From Verrucomicrobiia bacterium (GTDB taxonomy: Bacteria; Verrucomicrobiota; Verrucomicrobiia; Limisphaerales; DTLC01): a DNA stretch of 11,594 nucleotides. A program made the translations under genes and the position numbers. Under the pieces are notes generated by a model, which saw nothing but the letters and a program-made list of their open reading frames with translations, did not search any database and was not told the origin of the DNA. Every line of letters starts with the position of its first letter. Positions within the stretch are counted from its first letter, which is position 1. The DNA lies in contig JANWZY010000074.1 of assembly GCA_025061935.1 (NCBI GenBank), positions 1 through 11,594 on the forward strand, given 5' to 3'. Shown here piece after piece: positions 1-6,524 of this stretch.

Positions 1-12
1 GATATCCCATTT

Positions 13-43
13 CCATTCGGGGTCGAGCCTTTAGGCCGAATGG
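13..43. other. Inverted repeat downstream of ldh
   Basis: CCATTCGG (13-20) and CCGAATGG (36-43) form a perfect 8-bp inverted repeat with a 15-nt loop, which contains a further short GCCT/AGGC match. It lies about 160 bp beyond the ldh stop codon and could be a transcript end structure. Neither strand has a T-run after the stem, so it is not a convincing intrinsic terminator. I see nothing else coding in 1-204; a short minus-strand open frame at 45-266 overlaps the ldh end in another frame and has no family features. Confidence 0.3.
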
Positions 44-204
44 TTCATGGTCGGTAGTCACACAGGCCGCGCGCGTATAGGTTTAAGCGGCCGGTTAAGA
101 GCCTGCACATGCGTGGCCAACGGCGTGCGTTAACATCAAACGCGAAATACCCACGCCAGATCAGGCCCAGGTAGGGTAGTTGGGCATTTGGCACGAACGC
201 TGGG

Positions 205-1161
205 CTATACGCTTTCGATAGCCTTGCGAAGGGTCGCAGCGGATTTCTCCAGCGCGGTCTGCTCATCCGGGCTAAGGCTCGCGGTGAGTATCCGCTCGAT
301 GCCTTGCTGGCCTAGCACGCATGGCACGCCGAGCGCGACGTCGCGCAGGCCGTACTCGCCTTCGAGCACAGCAGAGACGGTCAATACACTGTGCTGGTTG
401 CGCAGGATCGCGCTAGCGATGCGGACCAGCGCGAGGCCGACAGCGAAATTGGTGGCGCCCTTGTAGCCGATGATGTGGTAGGCCGAGTCGCGCACTTCAT
501 CGGCAATCTTCTTGTGCGTGGCTTTCCAGTCGCCGCACTGGTTGCACTTCGGGCAATGATCACGAATCGGCACACCCGCTATGTGCGTCATTGACCAGGC
601 GGGGACTTCGCTGTCGCCATGTTCGCCCAAGACGTAAGCGTGGACGTTTTGCGTGTCTACACCGCAATGCCTCCCCAACAAATACCTGAAGCGCGCGCTG
701 TCGAGCACCGTGCCCGAGCCGATGACACGGCTGCGCGGCCAACCCGAGTGCTTCCACGCTACGTAGGTGAGCACGTCAACAGGGTTTGTTACAATCAAAA
801 GCACGCCCGGCGCGTTACGCTGGACCACGTCCGCAGTGATTTCGCGGACAATCTGCGCGTTCCGTTGGAGCAGGGCCAGGCGCGACTCGCCCGGGCTTTG
901 CTTCGCGCCTGCGGCAACGACGATTAGCTGTGCGTCTGCGAAATCCTCTGATGTGCCGACGCGAATTTGGACGGGCGGATAAAACGGCTGGCCGTGCGCT
1001 AGGTCGAGCACCTGACCTTTCGCTAGGTCAGCGTTTTTGTCCATGATCACGATTTCGTCTGCCACACCGCTGATAGCGAGCGCGTAGGCGAAGGTCGAGC
1101 CGACTGCGCCCGCCCCCAAAATAACAACTTTGCGTGGCAACCATGCTGTTCGCTCGTGCAT
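205..1161 (-). CDS. ldh: L-lactate dehydrogenase
   Basis: NAD-dependent cytoplasmic enzyme that interconverts pyruvate and L-lactate (EC 1.1.1.27), 318 residues, normal for the LDH/MDH superfamily. The Rossmann motif GAGAVGS is at 16-22, and D41 after the second beta strand favours NAD. The substrate loop reads AKQSPGESR: Q88 corresponds to Gln102 of LDHs (Arg in malate dehydrogenases), which is the basis for calling lactate rather than malate, and R94 is the catalytic-loop arginine. D154 and R157 (LDSAR) and the catalytic H181 (GEHGDSE) are all present, so the enzyme should be active. Residues 203-209 form a CxxCxxC cluster not found in textbook LDHs. The ATG at 1161 is preceded by a GGGGC stretch about 5 nt upstream. 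It lies 3' of thpR on the same strand but with a 255-bp gap and its own promoter candidate, so it is probably transcribed separately. No allosteric regulator is evident. Confidence 0.93.
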   Translation of the reverse strand: MHERTAWLPRKVVILGAGAVGSTFAYALAISGVADEIVIMDKNADLAKGQVLDLAHGQPFYPPVQIRVGTSEDFADAQLIVVAAGAKQSPGESRLALLQRNAQIVREITADVVQRNAPGVLLIVTNPVDVLTYVAWKHSGWPRSRVIGSGTVLDSARFRYLLGRHCGVDTQNVHAYVLGEHGDSEVPAWSMTHIAGVPIRDHCPKCNQCGDWKATHKKIADEVRDSAYHIIGYKGATNFAVGLALVRIASAILRNQHSVLTVSAVLEGEYGLRDVALGVPCVLGQQGIERILTASLSPDEQTALEKSAATLRKAIESV

Positions 1162-1196
1162 TTTCTGCCCCGGTTCAAATTGCTCGCGCGGTGCTG

Positions 1197-1225
1197 ATTG
1201 TGGGCAAAATCGGTTGATGTTTCAA
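1197..1225 (-). promoter_or_regulatory. Candidate sigma70 promoter of ldh
   Basis: On the minus strand, TTGAAA (1220-1225, 5 of 6 to consensus) is followed by exactly 17 bp and CACAAT (1197-1202, 4 of 6). Transcription would begin near 1190, giving a leader of about 28 nt before the ldh ATG. The -35 box lies inside a dyad, GTTGA (1213-1217) / TCAAC (1222-1226), flanked by ATCG/CGAT (1209-1212 and 1230-1233), so a dimeric regulator could bind over it. The promoter match is seen in the sequence; the use of the site is inferred. Confidence 0.4.
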
Positions 1226-1251
1226 CAGCCGATGCCAGGCTCGAAGAGAGG

Positions 1252-1410
1252 CATGTTAAAGTGTGGAATATGAAACACGCTGAAGCGTGGACTGCGAACC
1301 TGCACGCTAAAGCGTGAACTACAAACGCACACGCTAAAGCGTGAACTACGAACGAACACATTAAAGCGCGGGCTACGAACCGGCACGCCGAAGCGCGGAC
1401 TGCAACCCGA
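1252..1410. repeat. Tandem array of 27-bp hairpin repeats
   Basis: Five units start at 1276, 1303, 1330, 1357 and 1384, each exactly 27 bp apart, and a degenerate 24-bp unit precedes them at 1252. Each unit has a core close to CACGCTAAAGCGTG, in which CACGC and GCGTG form a 5-bp stem around a 4-nt loop (TGAA or TAAA), followed by a linker resembling AACTACGAAC. Units 1-3 keep a perfect stem; units 4 and 5 have mismatches. The array lies between thpR and ldh and begins 7 bp past the thpR stop codon. There are no unique spacers between units, so it is not CRISPR. It also reads as 9-residue peptide repeats on the minus strand because 27 is a multiple of 3. Function is unknown; transcript end protection or decay, a nucleoid protein site, or a passive expanding repeat are all possible. 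Confidence 0.9.
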
Positions 1411-1416
1411 CTGCGA

Positions 1417-2010
1417 CTAGCCACCAAGTGGGACTGTTGCAAGGCACGAGTACACCGGACCTGTCGGGTAAAGCTGACTTTGCATCAGGTCAATATTGGT
1501 GACCCGCCACAGTCCAAACGTACCCGGTCGAAATTCGTGGAGTATCTCGGCCAGCTTGCGCAGATCGTTGGGCAGCTTTGTTTTGACACGCCCGATTGTG
1601 AGGTGCGCCTGGAATTGTCTGTCTTCCGACTCGCCCCAATTTGCCGTGGCGGCGGCTACCGCTCCGGCTAATTCGTTGAGCTTGTCAATTTGGCCGGCCA
1701 CACCCACCCAGAGCACGCGTGGCCGGTTGCCCTCCGGGAACCAGCCGAAATTTTCGGCGGATAGTTCGAAAGGTTTGGTTGCTGCGCATACATTATGCAG
1801 CGCCGATGTGATCTCCGGCACAGCGCCAGCACTGACGTTACCGAGGAACCTGAGCGTCAGATGAATCTGCTCGGTCGCCGTCCACCGCACCCAGTCGCTC
1901 GGAACACGCGAACCGAGTTTGCGCTGGAACGCCCCCAGGCTGACTTTCAATTCATGCGGTAGATTAATCGCAATGAACGCGCGGATCGTGGTTTGGTCAG
2001 AGTTTGTCAT
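1417..2010 (-). CDS. thpR: RNA 2',3'-cyclic phosphodiesterase
   Basis: Cytoplasmic member of the 2H phosphoesterase superfamily, formerly called 2'-5' RNA ligase. Members hydrolyse 2',3'-cyclic phosphate RNA ends to 2'-phosphates (EC 3.1.4.58). The protein has 197 residues, slightly longer than the 175-190 typical of the family. The two catalytic HxTx motifs are intact: HLTL at 50-53 and HLTI at 136-139, each in the expected context (HLTLRFLG; AHLTIGRVK). The N-terminal RAFIAINLP at 10-18 is the usual first strand of the fold. The ATG at 2010 is 19 bp after the prmA stop with no strong Shine-Dalgarno, which suggests co-transcription and perhaps coupled translation with prmA. The stop codon is followed almost at once by the 27-bp repeat array. 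The biological role of this family in bacteria is still not settled. Confidence 0.93.
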   Translation of the reverse strand: MTNSDQTTIRAFIAINLPHELKVSLGAFQRKLGSRVPSDWVRWTATEQIHLTLRFLGNVSAGAVPEITSALHNVCAATKPFELSAENFGWFPEGNRPRVLWVGVAGQIDKLNELAGAVAAATANWGESEDRQFQAHLTIGRVKTKLPNDLRKLAEILHEFRPGTFGLWRVTNIDLMQSQLYPTGPVYSCLATVPLGG

Positions 2011-2029
2011 GGCATCTTATTTTGTGAGG

Positions 2030-2944
2030 TCATCCAGCAATGAACAGACCGGATTGCCATTCTTGCTGGACACGAGTTGTCAGGAGTTTGAAACCCGCCT
2101 TGCGGTATGCGCGCGCGACCGGCTCAAATTCTGAGCTGAGAATTCCAGCCAGCACAAGTGCGCCGCCGCGCGACACAGCCCCTCCAATCTGATGCACACA
2201 GCTCAGAAGGAGCTCGGTACTTAAGTTCGCGCAGACTACGTCGAACGCGCCTAGGCTGCTCAACCGCGCTTTTGTCACGTCCGCCTTCAGCACTTTGACT
2301 TTCCGCGTTAGCTTGTTTCTTTTGACATTTGCCCGCGCCACCCGCACCGCGCTTGGGTCGAGATCAACCGCGACCACGGGCGCGTACCCGAGCTTGGCCG
2401 CTGTGATCGCGAGAATGCCCGAGCCGGTACCGATGTCCAGTAGCGACTGATCCGCGCTCGCGCGTCGTAACCGGACAATCTGTTCGAGGCAGAACGCAGT
2501 GGTCGGGTGGTGACCCGTTCCGAAGGCCAACCCGGGGTCAAGCACAACGACCACTTCCCCCTTGCGCGGTTTCGCTTTGCTCCAACCAGGTTTTATCAAT
2601 ACTGCTGAGCCGATGCGGACCGGCTTGAACTGCTTTTTCCACGCCTCGACCCAATTCTTCTGGCGCAACGCCCGCAAATCGAATCGCGGCACGCCCACAT
2701 CAAGTCCGCACGCGGCGATATGCTCCAAGCCGGCTTGCAGCTCACGCAACCGCGCCTGGCTGAAAAGCCTGCGGTTATGCGAGTACAGCGTGATCGTGCT
2801 AGCATTGCTCTTGAGATGGGTGGTTACGACCGGCGGCATCGCATAAACCCGTGCGACTAGTTCGGCCACCGCATCTTCAGCCTCGGATGGGACGGTGACC
2901 GAAAGCTCCCACACGCGACCACGCCGAAGTCTATACATTTGCAT
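2030..2944 (-). CDS. prmA: Ribosomal protein L11 methyltransferase
   Basis: SAM-dependent cytoplasmic methyltransferase that trimethylates amino groups of ribosomal protein L11; 304 residues, standard length. An N-terminal substrate-recognition domain (about 1-90) is followed by the PrmA signature NWVEAWKKQFKPVRIG (97-112) and the catalytic domain. DPGLAFGTGHHPTT (136-149) is characteristic of PrmA, DIGTGSG (170-176) is SAM motif I, D194 and D196 end the second strand, and CANLSTELL (238-246) replaces the usual NI(L/V)A-type motif IV. The start is an ATG at 2944 with a second in-frame ATG two codons later; the sequence does not decide between them and no clear ribosome binding site is visible. 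thpR follows after 19 bp. The upstream gene is the beta-galactosidase with a 90-bp gap, so prmA may have its own promoter. Confidence 0.95.
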   Translation of the reverse strand: MQMYRLRRGRVWELSVTVPSEAEDAVAELVARVYAMPPVVTTHLKSNASTITLYSHNRRLFSQARLRELQAGLEHIAACGLDVGVPRFDLRALRQKNWVEAWKKQFKPVRIGSAVLIKPGWSKAKPRKGEVVVVLDPGLAFGTGHHPTTAFCLEQIVRLRRASADQSLLDIGTGSGILAITAAKLGYAPVVAVDLDPSAVRVARANVKRNKLTRKVKVLKADVTKARLSSLGAFDVVCANLSTELLLSCVHQIGGAVSRGGALVLAGILSSEFEPVARAYRKAGFKLLTTRVQQEWQSGLFIAG

Positions 2945-2954
2945 CGGTATTTGA

Positions 2955-2980
2955 CTTGCACCCGGGCCCCGCGTTGCAAG
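2955..2980. other. Inverted repeat in the lacZ-prmA gap
   Basis: CTTGCA (2955-2960) and TGCAAG (2975-2980) form a perfect 6-bp inverted repeat around a GC-rich 14-nt loop. It sits 11 bp upstream of the prmA ATG and 54 bp after the beta-galactosidase stop, so it could be a leader structure or operator of prmA. There is no T-run on either side, so I do not call a terminator. Confidence 0.25.
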
Positions 2981-3034
2981 CGCAGATTTGTCACCGGGCC
3001 GGAACGGCTGATGTCCCAGTGAGCTGCAGCGGAC

Positions 3035-6000
3035 TTACCGGACGACCAAGCGCGCCAGGTCTTCAGGCTCCGACCCGGGCCACAACGGGCGCAAAACGAA
3101 CGTGTAGGAGTACTCCTGGCACGGAATCAAGTGTTCTTCGTGTGGCCACGCGCCCCAACTGTTATCCCCACCCACACCCTGCTGTTTCAAATCGAGGTTC
3201 AACGTGATGAACTCGCGTTTGGGCAGCTCGAATGGATGCTTAGCACTTTGGAGGTCGTCCGTGGTGTAATGCAGTGCATTGACGCTGAGCAGCGGTTCGC
3301 CAATGGCGAGCAATCCGAGTCCGCGTGCGTTCGTGAGTGCGACCCAACGCACGTCAACCTTGTTCCCAGTTTCGCCCGGCTCAGTGTAGTGCCAATAGAA
3401 CTGCTCGCTCACCGTGCCTGTGTACAGGCCAATCTTGGCGTCTTTGCGGTCGCAGTAGGTCTCATGTGGCCCCGGGCCGAGCCATTTGATTCGCTCGAAA
3501 CCTTGGTGCACCGCCATTTGCATCCCTATCCTGGGAAGTTTCGGCAGGTCGGTCCGACCCGGCTTGAAGTTAGCTTCGATCCGGATATCACCCGTGCCGT
3601 AAACGGTGTACACGGTGTTCCATTGTGCATCGACGCTGGGCAACTTGTGGGTAGTCCGCACGCGGACGGCATTTGAGTCGCGGAGGTGTTCGAGGCTGAA
3701 TCGCTCCAGCTTCGCGTCTCTGTGCGCGTAACGCCATATGCCTTGTGAGCGTGCCATGTCCCGCCCGCGGTCATTGTCAGTTGGCGCGCGCCAGAAGTCC
3801 GGTCGTAGCGGCGAATGCACCAGCTCGGCATCGTCAAGCTTCCAAGATGCGAGTGTCCCCGCGACTTTGTCGAAGACGACGCTGAACCGCTTGCCGAAGA
3901 CGACCGCGTTGGTCTCTGTCTCGGCCAACCTCAGACGCGGCGCAGTTGTCGCCTTGACAACTTTGGCAGGTGCGGCATCGGGCAGCTTGAACTGGTCCCA
4001 TGCGATTTCGTGTCCTGCGCTTGCCCACGGCATGTCAGACTTGAGCCTGAAACTCAGCTCGATGAAGTACTCGACACCGGGCGCAGGCTTGAACGGCTTG
4101 ATCGGGATGGTAATGTTCGCGACCACGCGCGGGGGCAGATCGGGCACGGGTAATCGGCCCGATTGCAACACCTTCCCATCCCCTGTGAGTTGCCAATGCA
4201 AAGTTGCGATGTCCTTGAGGTTGATGAAGTCGTACCAGTTTTTGACCTGGACTTTCCGCGCGGCGAGCTCGACCGGCTTGCAATGCACGTATTGGTAGAT
4301 GTGCTTGACCTCGAACAGGCCAGGATGCGGCTCGCGGTCGGGGGTAACAAGGCCGTTGCAGCAGAAATTGTCGTCGCTGGGTGTGCCTGGCGGGCCGAAG
4401 TCGCCGCCATAAGCCCAGAACGTTTGGTCTCCAGGCTGTACCGGCACGAATTTATCGCGCGTTTTACGGTTCACAGGCTGGCGCAACGCTTGATCCACCC
4501 AATCCCAAATGCAGCCGCCCTGGAGGTATGGCTTTTCGTAAATCTGGCTCCAATACGCCCACATGCCGCCGCTGCTGTTACCCATTGCATGTGAGTACTC
4601 GCACATGATGTATGGACGGGTTTGAGGCTGCGCGGCGTATCTGGCAAGCTCATGCGGCGCCGGATACATGGGGCATACGATGTCCGTGTGCGGCTTCAGC
4701 CCTGCCTGCTCGTAATGCACGGGCCGCGTCGGGTCGCGACGTTTCACCCATGCGCTAGTGGCTTCGAAGTTTGGCCCGTCCCCCGCTTCGTTGCCCAACG
4801 ACCAAATGATAACCGAGGGATGGTTTTTGTCGCGCTCGACCATTCGCACAGTCCGGTCCATGTGCGCATCGAGCCAGTCCGGGTTCTTCGCTAGCGATGC
4901 CGCGCCGTAACCCATGCCATGACTTTCAATATTGGCTTCGTCAATGAGGTAGAGTCCGTATTTATCGCACAGGTCGTACCAAGCCGGCTGGTTTGGATAA
5001 TGACTCGTCCTGACGGTGTTGATGTTATAGCGCTTCATTACAACGATGTCTTTGATCATGCTTTCGACAGACACGGCCTGGCCGAGGTCGGGATGAATCT
5101 CGTGGCGATTGACCCCCTTGATAAGTATGCGTCGGCCGTTGACGAGCAAGTCACCATTTTTGATCTCGACTTCCCTGAAGCCCACATTCACAGGGATCAC
5201 TTCCAACACATTGCCTGCGGTGTCAGACAGAGTGAGCAGCAGTTTGTATAAGTTCGGCGTTTCGGCAGTCCACTTGAGCGGATTCTCTACCGGGCGCGTG
5301 ATGACGACGTCTGTAGCATTTGCGCGGGGGGCGAGGTTGGTCACGATTTGTGAAACGGTCACGAGCTTGCCTTTTGGATCGAGCAACCTTGCTTCCACGG
5401 TTACACTGGCGCTGCGCTCAGTCACGTTTTCGATTTGGGCGCGGATGTGCAACACGGCGTCGCGGTAGTTCTCGTCCAACTCTGTCCTGACCTCGAAATC
5501 ACGGATATGGATGTCGGGCGGGCTCCAGATGTAAACATCACGGTAGATGCCACTCATGCGCCACATATCCTGGTCTTCGAGGTATGAACCGTCGCACCAG
5601 CGGAAATTTTCGACCGCAATCAGGTTCTCGCCCGGCCTGACAAACCGCGTAATGTCGAACTCGACGGGTGTCCGGCTGTCTTTGCCCATGCCGACCTTCT
5701 GGCCGTTGATCCAGACGTAAAAGAACGAATTCACCCCATCAAAGGTTAGGATGACGCGCCGGCCGGACCATTCGTGCGGCACAGTGAAGGTACGCCGGTA
5801 ATGGTTTACGGTGTTGTTTGGGTCATCCGGCGGCACAAACGGCGGTTGCCATGGCCGGCGCCACGGATAACGCACGTTCACGTAAATCGGCGCACCGAAG
5901 CCGTGCATCTCGACGTTGGACGGCACCGGGATCGTAGTCCAACCTGTGTCGTCGAAATCTGGCTTCCAAAACTCCGGCACGCGCGCCAAATGGTTCGACG

Positions 6001-6256
6001 CGTAAAAGTATTTCCACGTCCCATTTAACGACCGGTAAAACGGCGACTTCACGCGTTCCGAATTCGCCGTAAATTCGATTTTAAGCGCTGTAGCCGCGTC
6101 CGGGCAAATAACCATAGTCGCGCGCGGCGCAAGATTGTTAATGCCTGTTAAGCGGGGGTTTTGCCAATCAGGTAGGTCGGTCTGGCCGTAAACCGAGGCT
6201 AAAAGCGCAGTAGAAACCAGTCCGACACTGATAATGTAACCGAATTTGGTGGCCAT
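3035..6256 (-). CDS. lacZ: Secreted GH2 beta-galactosidase
   Basis: Glycoside hydrolase family 2 enzyme of the large LacZ type (EC 3.2.1.23), 1073 residues, hydrolysing terminal beta-D-galactosides. A signal peptide is clear: hydrophobic residues 7-21 and a likely cut after VYG (22-24), so the enzyme is exported, unlike cytoplasmic E. coli LacZ. Domains in order: sugar-binding beta-sandwich (about 70-245), Ig-like (250-360), TIM barrel (362-660), a linking beta domain (665-770), and the small-chain domain (786-1060). Catalysis: acid/base E490 in SLGNEAG, nucleophile E553 in CEYSHAMGNS. Metal ligands are likely E444 and H446 (NIESHG); DGSYLEDQD (222-230), WDWVDQ (584-589) and RPDFWRAPTDNDRG (818-831) are further LacZ hallmarks. 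The usual RWSDGS is RWCDGS here, giving a Cys at 221. No transporter or other glycosidase is adjacent, but a two-component system diverges from it. The natural substrate could be a plant or algal galactan oligomer rather than lactose. Confidence 0.95.
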   Translation of the reverse strand: MATKFGYIISVGLVSTALLASVYGQTDLPDWQNPRLTGINNLAPRATMVICPDAATALKIEFTANSERVKSPFYRSLNGTWKYFYASNHLARVPEFWKPDFDDTGWTTIPVPSNVEMHGFGAPIYVNVRYPWRRPWQPPFVPPDDPNNTVNHYRRTFTVPHEWSGRRVILTFDGVNSFFYVWINGQKVGMGKDSRTPVEFDITRFVRPGENLIAVENFRWCDGSYLEDQDMWRMSGIYRDVYIWSPPDIHIRDFEVRTELDENYRDAVLHIRAQIENVTERSASVTVEARLLDPKGKLVTVSQIVTNLAPRANATDVVITRPVENPLKWTAETPNLYKLLLTLSDTAGNVLEVIPVNVGFREVEIKNGDLLVNGRRILIKGVNRHEIHPDLGQAVSVESMIKDIVVMKRYNINTVRTSHYPNQPAWYDLCDKYGLYLIDEANIESHGMGYGAASLAKNPDWLDAHMDRTVRMVERDKNHPSVIIWSLGNEAGDGPNFEATSAWVKRRDPTRPVHYEQAGLKPHTDIVCPMYPAPHELARYAAQPQTRPYIMCEYSHAMGNSSGGMWAYWSQIYEKPYLQGGCIWDWVDQALRQPVNRKTRDKFVPVQPGDQTFWAYGGDFGPPGTPSDDNFCCNGLVTPDREPHPGLFEVKHIYQYVHCKPVELAARKVQVKNWYDFINLKDIATLHWQLTGDGKVLQSGRLPVPDLPPRVVANITIPIKPFKPAPGVEYFIELSFRLKSDMPWASAGHEIAWDQFKLPDAAPAKVVKATTAPRLRLAETETNAVVFGKRFSVVFDKVAGTLASWKLDDAELVHSPLRPDFWRAPTDNDRGRDMARSQGIWRYAHRDAKLERFSLEHLRDSNAVRVRTTHKLPSVDAQWNTVYTVYGTGDIRIEANFKPGRTDLPKLPRIGMQMAVHQGFERIKWLGPGPHETYCDRKDAKIGLYTGTVSEQFYWHYTEPGETGNKVDVRWVALTNARGLGLLAIGEPLLSVNALHYTTDDLQSAKHPFELPKREFITLNLDLKQQGVGGDNSWGAWPHEEHLIPCQEYSYTFVLRPLWPGSEPEDLARLVVR

Positions 6257-6415
6257 AGTATTTTTGTTCGGTTCCGGTGCGTCATTCGGCGTGCCTGCGC
6301 GCAGCGCGAGTCAAACTTGCGCCTGCGCGCCAGCCGCGCTCCCAGCTCGACGGCTATTTAGGAAATCTGAGTTTCCACGTCCAGCCAATTCGGCATTTTT
6401 CTTGAGTGTGGAGTT

Positions 6416-6424
6416 TGGTAGAAT
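6416..6424 (+). promoter_or_regulatory. Extended -10 element for the kinase gene
   Basis: TGGTAGAAT matches the extended -10 pattern TGnTATAAT with one mismatch in the hexamer. The position 17 bp upstream is a T-run (TTTTTC) rather than a clear -35, as is common for extended -10 promoters. Transcription would begin near 6431 and give a leader of about 94 nt before the TTG start at 6525. Confidence 0.35.
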
Positions 6425-6428
6425 TTCA

Positions 6429-6438
6429 CCACCGGTGG
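6429..6438. promoter_or_regulatory. Palindrome at predicted kinase promoter start
   Basis: CCACCGGTGG is a perfect 10-bp palindrome placed right over the predicted transcription start of the kinase-regulator operon. A factor bound here would block initiation, so it is a candidate operator, possibly for autoregulation by the neighbouring response regulator. A 10-bp palindrome can arise by chance and only one copy was noticed. Confidence 0.25.
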
Positions 6439-6512
6439 GCAAAATGGCGGGCCTGCACACATATAGTCGGTACCAGCCGGGTCCTGCGCCGTTCAGCGTT
6501 TGTCCGGCGCGC

Positions 6513-6517
6513 AAAGG
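6513..6517 (+). promoter_or_regulatory. Ribosome binding site fixing TTG start
   Basis: AAAGG lies 7 nt before the TTG at 6525. This is the best ribosome binding site among the possible starts of the kinase and places the signal-anchor at residues 13-28, where it belongs. The upstream ATG at 6444 would add 27 residues before it and has no comparable site. Confidence 0.45.
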
Positions 6518-6524
6518 CCGCAGG

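Larger units (their letters stand above)
6257..6524. promoter_or_regulatory. Divergent control region, lacZ / kinase
   Basis: About 268 bp separate the starts of the beta-galactosidase (minus) and the sensor kinase (plus). Besides the extended -10 and palindrome listed separately, it contains a 10-bp direct repeat GCCTGCGCGC at 6293-6302 and 6321-6330 (28 bp apart, each followed by a variant of AGCGCG), 37-74 bp upstream of the lacZ ATG. A short dyad, GGAAA (6361-6365) / TTTCC (6372-6376), is also present. No good -35/-10 pair is visible for lacZ, which would fit an activator-dependent promoter. The kinase reading frame happens to stay open leftward through this region to 6246, but I do not read that as coding because it would run into the lacZ start. 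Confidence 0.5.

Noticed and set aside
45..266. 73-codon minus-strand frame beyond ldh
   Set aside because: Overlaps the end of ldh in another frame and has no protein family character.
1252..1410. CRISPR array
   Set aside because: Units follow each other directly without unique spacers, the repeat is only 27 bp in total and no cas genes are nearby.
1047..1442. Minus-strand open frame with 9-residue repeats (like ALACAFVVH)
   Set aside because: The peptide repeat is a by-product of the 27-bp DNA array being a multiple of 3. The frame overlaps both ldh and thpR ends and has no other protein-like features.
3131..4594. Long plus-strand open frames opposite lacZ
   Set aside because: They are antisense shadows of a GC-rich gene, overlap each other and show no recognisable domain or start signal.
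6246..6524. Longer kinase start (TTG at 6246 or ATG at 6444)
   Set aside because: The extra sequence is Pro/Arg/Ala-rich, runs into the lacZ start, and would bury the signal sequence. TTG 6525 has an AAAGG site at the right distance.
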